From NCBI RefSeq assembly GCF_012396605.1, contig NZ_JAAXPW010000027.1, forward strand, positions 1-46,318: DNA of 46,318 nt, given 5' to 3'. This document shows positions 1 through 8,832 of this stretch, one piece after another. Both the position numbers and the translations under genes were made by a program. The notes under the pieces are model-generated. The model worked only from the letters and a program-made list of their open reading frames with translations, ran no database searches and was not told the DNA's origin. Source of the DNA: Ureibacillus thermosphaericus (GTDB lineage: Bacteria; Bacillota; Bacilli; Bacillales_A; Planococcaceae). Numbering within the stretch: the first letter of the stretch is position 1; every line of letters begins with the position of its first letter.

Positions 1-126
1 AAAGAGAACAGCTATTCACGGAAGTTATGAAAACTTGCGTCAATTATCTTAATTGAACCGCCGTATACGGAACCGTACGTACGGTGGTGTGAGAGGACGG
101 GAGCTAATCACTCCCTCCTACTCGAT
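1..126 (+). mobile_element. 3' end of a group II intron (domains V and VI)
   Basis: Domain V folds at 57-88: a 9-bp outer stem (57-65 with 80-88), a 2-nt bulge at 78-79, a 4-bp inner stem (66-69 with 74-77) and a GAAC tetraloop at 70-73. The catalytic triad reads C59 G60 C61 with the expected G60-U85 wobble. Domain VI folds at 91-123 (GAG/CTC, AGGA/TCCT and GGGAG/CTCCC) and leaves A120 bulged as the branch-point adenosine. This puts the 3' splice site about six bases on, near 126. The reverse transcriptase/maturase gene would lie upstream, outside the window. Domain geometry is seen directly; the class (CGC triad, as in class C) is inference. Confidence 0.8.
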
Positions 127-133
127 TAATGCT

Positions 134-415
134 TTGGCAATTATTTTGCCAAGTTTGACTATTATCCTTGGCATTTTGGCTATTATCGAATCAACTTTGA
201 CTATTATCGCCGATTTTTGAAGTTGATTTTAATTTATTGGCTATTAAATTCATAAGTTTGACTATTATCTTCTAAAGAATGACTATTATGTTCAAAGAGT
301 TGACTATTATCGATTATTTCGTAAACTTTTTTCGATTGATTGGCTATTATGTTCACAAATTTGACTATTAACATAAGCAGAATGACTATTATTGTGCCAT
401 CTTTGGCTAATATCT
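134..415 (+). repeat. Array 1: three quartets of a 12-nt TTGACTATTATC-like motif
   Basis: Motif starts are 134, 155, 176, 197; 237, 258, 279, 300; 340, 361, 382, 403. Spacing is 21, 21, 21 and then 40 bp, three times, with no exception. The first motif of each quartet is a TTGGC form, the second TTGAC; the third and fourth vary (ATGAC, TTGGC, TTGAC). The 28-bp linkers differ in sequence but end T-rich. The array starts 8 bp after the intron end, so earlier quartets may have been displaced by the intron. Function unknown. It matches the arrays at 10844 and 19549. Confidence 0.9.
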
Positions 416-760
416 CGCTTAATCTATGCAAAATCAGCCACACCTTTTCACTTTTCAAAGTTGTTGGCCTCATAGTTTAGATAGAAAAAACATTAAATTT
501 TGCACTAACCCGTAATTTATATAATACCGAATTCAAACGACGCATATAAATCGATTGCACCTCCCTGTAAGTTAGAGTTATCGATTACAGAGGAGGTGTA
601 TTATTTGGTAATTGAAAAACTGAACATCGTACCGTCAAATTAGAAGACGATTCATCTCTCGCTTCAACAAATCGTGCTCCTCACAGGCCTATATGTGTAA
701 TTTAAACAACGAATTTGAAGTTTTGGTTAATAAGAATCCAATATAAAATGACGAAAATCA
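416..760. other. Gene-free stretch with one strong hairpin (556-600)
   Basis: No convincing gene is present. The main structure is an imperfect inverted repeat: 556-570 pairs with 585-600 (one bulged A, one G-U pair). Its right arm contains AGGAGGTG, a strong Shine-Dalgarno, so the hairpin would occlude it. A TTG about 6 bases on opens only a 12-codon frame. This could be a decayed gene start or a leader peptide. I see nothing else in 416-555 or 610-760. Confidence 0.4.
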
Positions 761-823
761 AAAAATGACTCTATCAATTTGGTGCTAGAATATGAAAACC
801 AAATATGATAGAGCCATTTTTTT
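761..823. terminator. Bidirectional terminator after gltS
   Basis: Long inverted repeat: AAATGACTCTAT...ACCAAAT arms around a short loop, flanked by A-runs on the left and T7 on the right. Read leftward it ends the hutG-gltS transcript. Confidence 0.8.
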
Positions 824-832
824 ACTTATGAA

Positions 833-2011
833 TTATTTAAATAGATTAATAGTTGTAATAATAATCGGTATTCCAAATACGTCGATGAGGAATGCACCTA
901 CAATTGGCACTACGAGGAAAGCTTTTTGCGATGGACCGAATCGTCCGACAATGGCATGCATGTTTGCCATCGCATTTGGAGTGGCACCAAGTCCATGGCC
1001 AAGAAAACCTGAAATCATGACTGCCGCATCGTAATTTTTGCCGAGCAATCTAAATAATACAAACATAGCAAGTAGAACAATAAATATCACTTGTACTAAC
1101 ACAATGATTAGTAAAGGCAATGCTAAGTCTGTAATTTCCCAAAGCTTAATGCTCATTAACGCCATGGATAAGAAAATTCCTAAGGTAATATCCCCAATAA
1201 TGGATACAGTTTTCATATTGATAGCACCCGGTTTGATTTTATCAAGAATGTTGCGAACAATAACCGCTACAAACATAGCACCAACATAGCCAGGTAATAC
1301 AAAATCCGTTAGCTCGGAGAACCATTTGCCTAAATAGGAACCAACCGTCATACAGAATGTGATGATCAATACTTGAGTAAAGAACGTTTGAGTTGTCACT
1401 TGTTCATGATCTGTATCCAATGAAGAAACTTCCATTTCCTCCTTAGATGGTTTTAAATCATATTTTGAAATTAAATGTTTCGCTGCAGGTCCACCAACTA
1501 ATCCACCTGCTACAAGTCCAAGCGTTGCAGCTGCTGCACCGACTGTCATTGCTCCTTCAAATCCTAATTCTTCGAGCGTTTGACCAAAGGCAGCTGCGGC
1601 ACCGTGACCACCCTCCATTGATACTGCACCAGCCATCATTCCGATTAATGGTTCAATGCCTAAAAGTGATGCTAATCCCACCCCAATGACGTTTTGCATT
1701 AACGCTAAAAAACCACAAGCGAGCCAGTAAATAATAAGCAGCTTTCCGCCGAGTTTTACTAATTTAAAACTGGCTCCTAATCCTACTGTCGTAAAGAACG
1801 TTATCATAAATAAACTTTGCAATGAAGTATCAAGAGTGATTTCAAAACCTATAGACTTAAAAATCGTGACAATCAGTGCAAATAATAATCCCCCTACAAC
1901 TGGTGCTGGTATACAGAAACGTTGAAAAATTCCTACCTTTTTAATAATGAATGTACCGATTGTTAAAAACAACACCGCTAAGAAAATAGTTGTAATTTGA
2001 TCAAACGCCAT
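833..2011 (-). CDS. gltS: Sodium/glutamate symporter GltS
   Basis: The 392-residue product is almost entirely hydrophobic, with about ten or more membrane segments in two similar halves. This is the size and layout of the GltS (ESS) family, which imports glutamate with sodium across the plasma membrane. Family-typical features are the N-terminal LFLTIGTFIIKK segment, the glycine-rich MAGAVSMEGGHGAAAAFGQT stretch in the first half, and its counterpart ISGFLGHGLGATPNAMANM near the C-terminus. It lies 5 bp downstream of hutG on the same strand and is surely co-transcribed with it, ending at the terminator 761-823. The operon context suggests uptake of glutamate or a related amino acid alongside histidine-type catabolism; the substrate is inferred from family. 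Confidence 0.9.
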   Translation of the reverse strand: MAFDQITTIFLAVLFLTIGTFIIKKVGIFQRFCIPAPVVGGLLFALIVTIFKSIGFEITLDTSLQSLFMITFFTTVGLGASFKLVKLGGKLLIIYWLACGFLALMQNVIGVGLASLLGIEPLIGMMAGAVSMEGGHGAAAAFGQTLEELGFEGAMTVGAAAATLGLVAGGLVGGPAAKHLISKYDLKPSKEEMEVSSLDTDHEQVTTQTFFTQVLIITFCMTVGSYLGKWFSELTDFVLPGYVGAMFVAVIVRNILDKIKPGAINMKTVSIIGDITLGIFLSMALMSIKLWEITDLALPLLIIVLVQVIFIVLLAMFVLFRLLGKNYDAAVMISGFLGHGLGATPNAMANMHAIVGRFGPSQKAFLVVPIVGAFLIDVFGIPIIITTINLFK

Positions 2012-2016
2012 CGTTT

Positions 2017-2955
2017 TTACCCCCTTTGTTTTATCATGAACATAATCACTTCATTGACAAGATACGCCGCTAATTTTGCAGTTTGGCCATTTGGATCGAA
2101 GGTTGGATTTACTTCACAAATATCGAATGAAGCCACCTTTGGAGATTGAAGCACATGCTGGATGATTTTTCGAACCTCAACAGCATTTAGTCCAAAAGGT
2201 GATGGGGCACTGACCCCAGGCGCTTCTGCTGCATTAATGACATCCATGCAAAGTGTTAACAAAATCACTTCATTTTGATTGATAAAAGAATCGATTTCAT
2301 TTAGAGCTTGATTCATATTTTCTCGTATTTGTTGCTCTAAAATTGTAGTGACTCGAAACTCTTTTGCTCTTTCAAACAGTTCCAGTGTATTTCCGTATTG
2401 TTGTATACCGATTACACAATAAGATGCATGATTGTCATGATCTAAAATTTGTTTAAACATCGTTCCAGATGAAGTCGTTTCTTCATAACTTCGCAAGTCA
2501 AAATGAGCATCGATATTTATGATTCCTAATTTTTTATCACGACCGATGTATTGTCGAATACCTAAGTAGTGACCATATAATGTTTCGTGTCCTCCCCCGA
2601 GCACAATCACTTTCGAACCGTTTGTCCGTACTTCCGCTATTTTTTCCCCTAATAATTTTTGAGCTTTTTCTAATTCCGCATCTTCACAGCTTATATTTCC
2701 TAAGTCAGCGATACAAGCCGATTCCCCGTGCCAAGGTATATTTGCCAAAGCTTTTCGAATGGCATTAGGTCCTTCTTTGGCACCGATTCGTCCTTGATTT
2801 CGACGAACCCCTTCATCACATTGGAAGCCTACGATTGCCACGTTTGGTATTGGGTCAATATTTTTTTCTAGCTGTACGATTTCATGGAATCGTTTGCTTT
2901 TTTCATCTCCATAGTCAGTTCTTCCAGACCAAATTCGTCGTAATGATGTCATCAA
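2017..2955 (-). CDS. hutG: Formimidoylglutamase-like ureohydrolase (arginase family)
   Basis: The 312-residue protein belongs to the arginase/agmatinase/formimidoylglutamase family, and HutG is the best match. HutG hydrolyses N-formimino-glutamate to glutamate and formamide in histidine breakdown, using two Mn ions. Visible ligands are GGGHE (H123) and DAHFD (D149, H151, D153). The third motif reads CMDVINAAEAPGVSAPSP: D238 is present, but the residue two further on is Ile where arginases have Asp. I cannot tell whether that is normal for this subgroup. No hutH, hutU or hutI is nearby. First gene of an operon with gltS; a LysR regulator is divergent. Agmatinase-type activity on another guanidino substrate is the alternative. 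Confidence 0.8.
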   Translation of the reverse strand: MMTSLRRIWSGRTDYGDEKSKRFHEIVQLEKNIDPIPNVAIVGFQCDEGVRRNQGRIGAKEGPNAIRKALANIPWHGESACIADLGNISCEDAELEKAQKLLGEKIAEVRTNGSKVIVLGGGHETLYGHYLGIRQYIGRDKKLGIINIDAHFDLRSYEETTSSGTMFKQILDHDNHASYCVIGIQQYGNTLELFERAKEFRVTTILEQQIRENMNQALNEIDSFINQNEVILLTLCMDVINAAEAPGVSAPSPFGLNAVEVRKIIQHVLQSPKVASFDICEVNPTFDPNGQTAKLAAYLVNEVIMFMIKQRG

Positions 2956-3048
2956 AAACGCATCCCCTTAATTTTGAAATATTCTGAGTAGTTAGTATCA
3001 GTATAGTTTGAATTGATTCATAAATCTAATATATAATTTGAATAATAT

Positions 3049-3065
3049 TATAGATAATAACTATA
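3049..3065. promoter_or_regulatory. Candidate LysR-type operator
   Basis: A palindrome TATAG-N7-CTATA, containing a T-N11-A core, sits 14 bp before the LysR start and between it and divergent hutG. LysR regulators usually bind such sites to repress themselves and activate the divergent gene. Position and symmetry are seen; binding is inferred. Confidence 0.4.
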
Positions 3066-3079
3066 AATAGGGTGGTTTA

Positions 3080-3967
3080 ATGGATACGAAGCAGTTGAGA
3101 TACTTTATAAAACTTGTGGAATGCATGAGTTATACGAAAGCATCAGAGGAATTACACATTGCCCAGCCTTCGTTAAGTATAGCAATGAAAAAATTAGAAT
3201 CTGACGTAGGCTATCCTTTATTTGAAGGACATACTCGAAAACTGCAATTAACAGATGTTGGGGAATTTCTATACGGTAGAGCCAAGGAGATTTTAGAGAA
3301 CTTAGATATATTAAAAATTGAATTGCAGGAAATTGGTTCTGTTGGGGATGGTTGTTTGATATTAGGGCTAATTGAATCTGCAAAACATTGGATACCGCAA
3401 ACATTAAAGAAATTAAAACAAGATTATCCTTCCATCAACATTAAGTTAGTCGATATTTTAGGTGCGGAAAGTGTCAAACAAGCTTTACGAACTCATCAAT
3501 CTCATGTCATTATTACCAATCAAATTATTAACGAAAAAGATATTGTTTCTATACCGTTATACGAAGAAAGATTAGTAGCTGTTTTGTCAAAGGAGCATCA
3601 TTTAAAAGAGAAAGACACTTTGGAATTGAAAGATATATATAAGGAACCATTTATAATTAGTACTGAAGGATTCCAAACACGCTTAGATGTATTAAAAGCG
3701 TTTGAAATGAACAATTTGCCTATGAATGATAAATATGAGATTGAACGATTCGAAACAGCCATTTCCCTAGTACAGGAAGGATTGGGCGTGACGATTTTAC
3801 CTGAAAATTATTTAAAGGGTTCTACAAGTGAAGCGGTTATTCAAAAAGTAATTGAACATCCAAATCTTAAACGTACTGTGCATCTCACTTACTTAAATCA
3901 ACGCTACTTACCAAAATCCATTCGAAGGTATATCGAATTAGTACAAGAACATTTTACTAGAGCATAA
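3080..3967 (+). CDS. LysR-family transcriptional regulator
   Basis: The 295-residue protein has an N-terminal winged helix-turn-helix (residues about 1-60, beginning MDTKQLRYFIKLVE, with AQPSLSIAMKKLE as recognition helix). A LysR substrate-binding domain follows (about 90-290). Length is standard for the family. The ATG at 3080 follows GGTGG with suitable spacing. It is divergent from hutG-gltS across 124 bp containing a palindromic candidate operator, so it most likely controls that operon in response to an amino acid or catabolite. It resembles the GltC/CynR-type regulators of Bacillales, but I do not assign a name. Confidence 0.9.
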   Translation: MDTKQLRYFIKLVECMSYTKASEELHIAQPSLSIAMKKLESDVGYPLFEGHTRKLQLTDVGEFLYGRAKEILENLDILKIELQEIGSVGDGCLILGLIESAKHWIPQTLKKLKQDYPSINIKLVDILGAESVKQALRTHQSHVIITNQIINEKDIVSIPLYEERLVAVLSKEHHLKEKDTLELKDIYKEPFIISTEGFQTRLDVLKAFEMNNLPMNDKYEIERFETAISLVQEGLGVTILPENYLKGSTSEAVIQKVIEHPNLKRTVHLTYLNQRYLPKSIRRYIELVQEHFTRA

Positions 3968-4070
3968 ATTCATGCTTCGTCATTTGCATGAATTCAAAAA
4001 GAGTTTTCATAACTACTTAATTTTTCTATACTATGTATAGAAATTTCTAAAATAGAAAAGGAAATGGAAC

Positions 4071-5822
4071 ATGAATACACAAATTTCAGAGCAAACACCA
4101 CGATTGTATTTTGAATTTGCGAATTCTAAAGGAAATATAGAGCCGATTACGTTTCTTCATCCTGATAAAATCATTTCGACTTACGATATCAGTGAAGTGT
4201 TAACTTGTCTTCAAAAAGTACAGGAAGAAATCAATAAAGGATTTTACGCGGCAGGTTTCTTGTCTTATGAGAGTGCTGCGGCTTTTGACTCTGCGCTTAA
4301 AGTGAAGCCTAGACATACAATGCCGTTGTTATGGTTTGGTCTTTTTAAAGAACCTTTACATGAATCGCCAGCAGTGATGAATTCCTATTCACTAACAGAG
4401 TGGAAGCCTGATGTAAATGAAGAAGAGTATCGGGAAGCCATCCAATTTATTAAAGATTCCATTGCGAATGGAATTACATATCAAACGAATTATACGATTC
4501 GTTTACATGCGCAATTTGAAGGTGATTCATTTGCATTATTCAATAAAATGAAAAAAGCTCAATCGGCAAATTATTGCGCTTACATTCATACAGGAGAACA
4601 TAGTATTCTATCGGCATCTCCTGAGTTGTTTTTCCATATTGAAGGAGAGAAAATTACAACTCGCCCAATGAAGGGGACAATAAAAAGGGGAAAAACTTTT
4701 GAAGAAGATCAAGAAAAGGCAAAGTGGCTCTATCATTCAGAAAAAAATCGTGCAGAAAATGTAATGATTGTTGATTTGCTGCGTAATGATTTAGGGGCTG
4801 TTGCCGAAACCGGAACAGTGACGGTACCCCGATTATTTGATATTGAACAGTATCCAACGGTCCATCAAATGACATCGACTGTTACTGCAACCTTGAAAAA
4901 AGAAACAGAACTAGTAGATGTGTTAAAAGCTATTTTTCCGTGCGGTTCGATTACTGGAGCTCCGAAAGCTAGTACAATGGACATTATTACAAAGTTAGAA
5001 AAAACGCCTCGTGAAGTGTATTGTGGTGCTATTGGCTACATTACTCCAAATAAAGAAGCTATTTTTAATGTGCCAATCCGAACGGTACTGATTGAGCATA
5101 AATCAGGAAAGGCCACTTATGGTGTAGGAGGTGGCATTACTTGGGACTCCACTGCTGAAGATGAATTTAATGAAGTTCTTGCAAAATCTGATTTCCTTAC
5201 TAGAGAAGTGAAAGAATTTCAATTATTAGAAAGCTTATTGTTGGATGATGGAGAATTCTTCTTACTAGAAGAACATCTAAATCGATTAGGGAAATCTGCA
5301 GCGTATTTTCAATATCAACTGGATATCGATGAAGTAAAACAGAAGTTGAAAGAGTTTGCAAAAGCTAATCAATCAGGACAATGGAAAGTTCGATTACTTG
5401 TCAATACAAATGGTAGATGTACAATTGAAGGGCAATCAATCGTGAAAATGGAGTCTCCTAAAAAGGTTACACTTGCTAAAACCCCTGTAAATTCGGAACA
5501 TGTATTTTTATATCATAAAACAACGAATCGAGATGTTTATGAATCGTTCAAGCCTCAATCCGCAGATATTTTTGACGTCCTTTTATGGAATGAAAGAGAA
5601 GAGTTGACGGAGTTTATAAACGGTAATGTTGTATTAGAGTTGGACGGAAAACTTTGGACTCCACCTGTTAGCAGCGGATTGCTTGCCGGGACTTTCCGTG
5701 AACATTTATTAAAAGCAGGAGAGATCAGAGAAAAGGTTTTAACATTGGATGATTTGAAAAAGTGTTCGAAAGTATGGTTTATCAATAGTGTAAGAAAATG
5801 GATTGAAGTAGAGTTTGTTTAA
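4071..5822 (+). CDS. pabB: Fused aminodeoxychorismate synthase component I and aminodeoxychorismate lyase (PabB-PabC)
   Basis: The 583-residue fusion makes 4-aminobenzoate for folate. Residues about 1-380 are a chorismate-binding PabB domain with the PMKGT signature (K201), the lysine that marks aminodeoxychorismate synthases rather than anthranilate synthases. DLLRNDLG, CGSITGAPKAST and the GVGGGITWDS/DEFNE metal region follow. Residues about 385-583 are a class IV aminotransferase (PabC) domain. HKTTNRDVY carries the likely PLP lysine K483, and the fold ends near GLLAGTFREHLL. The glutamine amidotransferase PabA is not in the window and must come from elsewhere (often shared TrpG). Stands alone between LysR and a symporter, with its own terminator. 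Confidence 0.93.
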   Translation: MNTQISEQTPRLYFEFANSKGNIEPITFLHPDKIISTYDISEVLTCLQKVQEEINKGFYAAGFLSYESAAAFDSALKVKPRHTMPLLWFGLFKEPLHESPAVMNSYSLTEWKPDVNEEEYREAIQFIKDSIANGITYQTNYTIRLHAQFEGDSFALFNKMKKAQSANYCAYIHTGEHSILSASPELFFHIEGEKITTRPMKGTIKRGKTFEEDQEKAKWLYHSEKNRAENVMIVDLLRNDLGAVAETGTVTVPRLFDIEQYPTVHQMTSTVTATLKKETELVDVLKAIFPCGSITGAPKASTMDIITKLEKTPREVYCGAIGYITPNKEAIFNVPIRTVLIEHKSGKATYGVGGGITWDSTAEDEFNEVLAKSDFLTREVKEFQLLESLLLDDGEFFLLEEHLNRLGKSAAYFQYQLDIDEVKQKLKEFAKANQSGQWKVRLLVNTNGRCTIEGQSIVKMESPKKVTLAKTPVNSEHVFLYHKTTNRDVYESFKPQSADIFDVLLWNEREELTEFINGNVVLELDGKLWTPPVSSGLLAGTFREHLLKAGEIREKVLTLDDLKKCSKVWFINSVRKWIEVEFV

Positions 5823-5830
5823 GGAATTTT

Positions 5831-5859
5831 AGGGCTTCTAATTTAGAAGTCCTTTTTTT
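5831..5859 (+). terminator. Terminator after pabBC
   Basis: Stem AGGGCTTCTAA / TTTAGAAGTCCT followed by T7, ten bases after the stop codon. Confidence 0.85.
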
Positions 5860-6023
5860 GTGGAAAAGTGACTAGCCTTGTTTTCATAAGCAAGAAATTC
5901 ATATCTGAAACAATGACTAGCATAGGATAAACCAATCATTGTTTTGTTTCTGTAAGGGGGGGAGACAACTAAATCATTGTTTGGGATGGGTGAATCACGG
6001 TAATACACAAAAGGGGGTTCAAA

Positions 6024-7250
6024 TTGAGAAAGATTGGTCTGTTAACACAAATTTTAATCGCATTTGTTCTTGCGATTATTGTGGGTGTCATTGTTGGACC
6101 AAGTATTGAAGTGGTTAAACCTCTTGGGGATTTATTTTTAAGACTTATTAAATTTATTATCGTTCCATTAGTACTTGCTTCTCTTGTGATTGGAATTGCT
6201 GGTACAGGTGATATTAAGCGAATTGGCAGAATGGGTGGAATTACTTTTGCTTATTATTTAATTACGACAGCTATTGCCGTAATTATTGGATTAATTCTTG
6301 CTAATATTTTTAAGCCCGGTTCAGGTCTAAATTTAACAATATCTGAAGAAGCAGCTGAACCTAAGGAAGTGCCAGGGGTTATTGATACTTTGTTGAATAT
6401 TATTCCTACAAATCCAATTCAATCAATGGTTGATGCTAATATGCTTCAAATTATTTTCTTCGCACTTTTCCTAGGAGTAGCCATTACGTTGGTTGGTGAC
6501 AGAGCAAAACCAGTTTATGATTTTTTCGATGGACTTGCAGAAATTATGTATAAAATTACCCACATTGTGATGAAAGTTGCTCCAATCGGGATTTTTGGTT
6601 TAATCGCTCCAGTTGTGGGACAATACGGTGCTTCCGTTCTCCTTCCGCTCATTAAATTGATTCTCGTTGTTTATATTGGATGTATTCTTCATGCACTTAT
6701 TGTATATTCAAGCTCAGTGAAGTTTTTAGCCAACTATAGCCCAGTAAAATTTTTCAAAGGAATTTTGCCTGCAAGTTTAGTTGCTTTTAGTTCGTCCAGC
6801 AGTTCTGCCACATTGCCAATCACAATTCAAAATACGGAAGAAAATTTGGGCGTGTCAAAGAAAGTAAGCAGCTTTGTATTACCACTTGGGGCTACCATCA
6901 ATATGGATGGAACGGCATTGTATCAAGGGGTATGCGTGCTGTTCATCGCACAGTTTTTAGGTGTCGATCTTTCATTTACACAGCAATTAATTATTGTATT
7001 AACTGCAACGCTTGCATCAATTGGTACTGCAGGTGTTCCAGGGGCTGGGTTAATCATGCTGACAATGGTGATTACAGCAGTTGGATTACCATTAGAAGCA
7101 TTAGCATTGGTTGCAGGGGTTGACCGCGTTTTAGATATGATTCGCACATCAATCAATGTTACAGGAGATGCATCTGCAGCGGTTGTTGTTCAAGCTTTTG
7201 AGATAAGCAAGGAGCGGAATCCACGGGATGATTCGTTAAGCAATATGTAA
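6024..7250 (+). CDS. Dicarboxylate/amino acid:cation symporter (DAACS family, GltP/GltT-like)
   Basis: The 408-residue membrane protein has the hallmarks of the glutamate/aspartate or C4-dicarboxylate symporters. These are the serine-rich re-entrant loop SSSSSATLPIT, the sodium/substrate motif TINMDGTALYQG (NMDGT), the second hairpin GTAGVPGAGL, and the C-terminal DRVLDMIRTSINVTGD substrate-binding helix. It imports an acidic amino acid or dicarboxylate with Na+ or H+. The start is TTG at 6024, preceded by AAAAGGGGGT at good spacing; no ATG lies close by. Single-gene unit with a terminator 30 bp on. It is the second probable glutamate carrier in the window besides gltS. The exact substrate cannot be read from sequence. 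Confidence 0.9.
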   Translation: MRKIGLLTQILIAFVLAIIVGVIVGPSIEVVKPLGDLFLRLIKFIIVPLVLASLVIGIAGTGDIKRIGRMGGITFAYYLITTAIAVIIGLILANIFKPGSGLNLTISEEAAEPKEVPGVIDTLLNIIPTNPIQSMVDANMLQIIFFALFLGVAITLVGDRAKPVYDFFDGLAEIMYKITHIVMKVAPIGIFGLIAPVVGQYGASVLLPLIKLILVVYIGCILHALIVYSSSVKFLANYSPVKFFKGILPASLVAFSSSSSSATLPITIQNTEENLGVSKKVSSFVLPLGATINMDGTALYQGVCVLFIAQFLGVDLSFTQQLIIVLTATLASIGTAGVPGAGLIMLTMVITAVGLPLEALALVAGVDRVLDMIRTSINVTGDASAAVVVQAFEISKERNPRDDSLSNM

Positions 7251-7279
7251 GCGTTTTATTATTTATAAATGCAAAACAA

Positions 7280-7321
7280 AAATGCAACTCGGTTCAAGTT
7301 TGAACTGTAGTTGCTTTTTTG
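7280..7321 (+). terminator. Terminator after the DAACS symporter
   Basis: AATGCAACTC-GGTTCAA / TTTGAAC-TGTAGTTGC stem with a trailing T6. Confidence 0.85.
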
Positions 7322-7479
7322 TTCGTTTTGATGCTGGATGAATAATGAATAACATATAGTAATTCCATAATTTGTACGTCTGCTTTTATTTTAGCCTAAT
7401 TAATCTCTTTTGTTATAATAGTGGAGATTTGCTCAATGGATATTGGTGAAGTAAAGAATTGAATAAGAAGGGGAATGTG

Positions 7480-8766
7480 ATGGAATTTATACGCAATTAC
7501 CTTATAAGTTATGAATTAAACGACACGTGGGTTCGTTATTTATCAATTGCCATCATGATTTCGTTTATTATCATTGTTTGTATCCTTGCAAACTTTATTG
7601 CCAAAAAAATCGTCATTCGTTTTATCATCGGAATCATACATAAAAATAAATTTACTTGGGATAACATCTTGCTGGAAAGTAAGGTATTTCATAGGCTCTC
7701 TCATTTAGTACCTGCTATTATTATTTTTTATTCCGCAGCTATTTTTCCTACTTATCAAAGTACAATTGAGAAGTTTGCGATAACGTATATGATCATTGTT
7801 GCTTTAGGTTTACTTAATAGCCTATTAACAGCATTTCATGATATTTACCAAACGTATGAGATTTCGAAAATTCGACCAATCAAAAGTTATATTCAAGTAG
7901 CTAAAATTGCCAATTATATTATCGGAACGATTTTGGGAATTGCTAATCTATTAGGAGAAAATCCAATTATTCTTTTAAGTGGAATCGGTGCGTTATCTGC
8001 CGTATTTATGTTAGTGTTCCGCGACTCCTTGCTTGGCCTTGTAGCCGGCATACAGCTGACGGCTAATGATATGGTACGGGTGGGCGATTGGATTGAAATG
8101 CCGAAGTATGGTGCGAATGGAGATGTCATTGATATTTCCTTAAATACTGTGAAAGTGCGAAACTTTGACCGAACGATTACGTCTGTTCCGAGTTATGCGT
8201 TAATTTCAGATTCTTTTATTAACTGGAGAGGAATGCAGGCATCGGGTAATCGTCGAATTAAACGATCGTTGTTTATAGATATTACAAGTATTTCTTTCTG
8301 TTCTGAAGAATTGCTTGAAAAATGTAAAAAAATTCATTTGCTCAAAGATTACATTGTTCATCGCCAAAAGGAGATTGAAGAATATAACCAAAAGCATCAA
8401 ATTGACCGATTAGCCAATTCAGTGAATGGTAGAGCTTTAACGAATATTGGATTATTTCGTGCGTACATCACTCAATACTTAATACATCATCCAGGTATCA
8501 ATGAGGAAGCTACATTAATGGTTCGACAATTAGCACCGACTGAAAACGGATTACCATTGGAAATATATGCTTTTGCCAATACAGTGGTATGGACGGAATA
8601 TGAGTCCATTCAATCTGATATTTTTGATCATTTATTTGCTGTTGCACAAGAGTTCGGTCTTCGTCTTTTCCAAATGCCAACTGGTAGCGATTTAAAAAAT
8701 ATACCGCATATTCTTGACAATGCGCAGACGAATAAAAGAAACGTTGAATTTGTTGCGAAAAAATAA
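7480..8766 (+). CDS. Mechanosensitive channel, MscS family (YbdG-type)
   Basis: About 428 residues. The N-terminal third holds four to five membrane helices. A pore-helix/beta-domain region follows, with the MscS signature FRDSLLGLVAGIQLTANDMVRVGDWIEMP and the continuation GDVIDISLNTVKVRNFDRTI. A long C-terminal cytoplasmic domain completes it. The full-length match resembles the YbdG branch, which opens on moderate membrane tension during hypo-osmotic shock. I chose ATG 7480 because AAGAAGGGG ends six bases before it; an in-frame TTG at 7459 would add seven residues but lacks a ribosome binding site. A consensus TATAAT lies upstream near 7415. Monocistronic. Confidence 0.87.
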   Translation: MEFIRNYLISYELNDTWVRYLSIAIMISFIIIVCILANFIAKKIVIRFIIGIIHKNKFTWDNILLESKVFHRLSHLVPAIIIFYSAAIFPTYQSTIEKFAITYMIIVALGLLNSLLTAFHDIYQTYEISKIRPIKSYIQVAKIANYIIGTILGIANLLGENPIILLSGIGALSAVFMLVFRDSLLGLVAGIQLTANDMVRVGDWIEMPKYGANGDVIDISLNTVKVRNFDRTITSVPSYALISDSFINWRGMQASGNRRIKRSLFIDITSISFCSEELLEKCKKIHLLKDYIVHRQKEIEEYNQKHQIDRLANSVNGRALTNIGLFRAYITQYLIHHPGINEEATLMVRQLAPTENGLPLEIYAFANTVVWTEYESIQSDIFDHLFAVAQEFGLRLFQMPTGSDLKNIPHILDNAQTNKRNVEFVAKK

Positions 8767-8832
8767 TGGTCATTATTGTAAGTTGATAATAAAATAAAAA
8801 AGGGCGCCAAATTTAAATTATAGGAGGAAAAA

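Noticed and set aside
234-473. Open reading frame on the minus strand rich in repeated DNSQ-like residues across array 1
   Set aside because: It is the 21-bp repeat read in frame. The 103-bp unit shifts frame each time, so no protein can span the array; no ribosome binding site.
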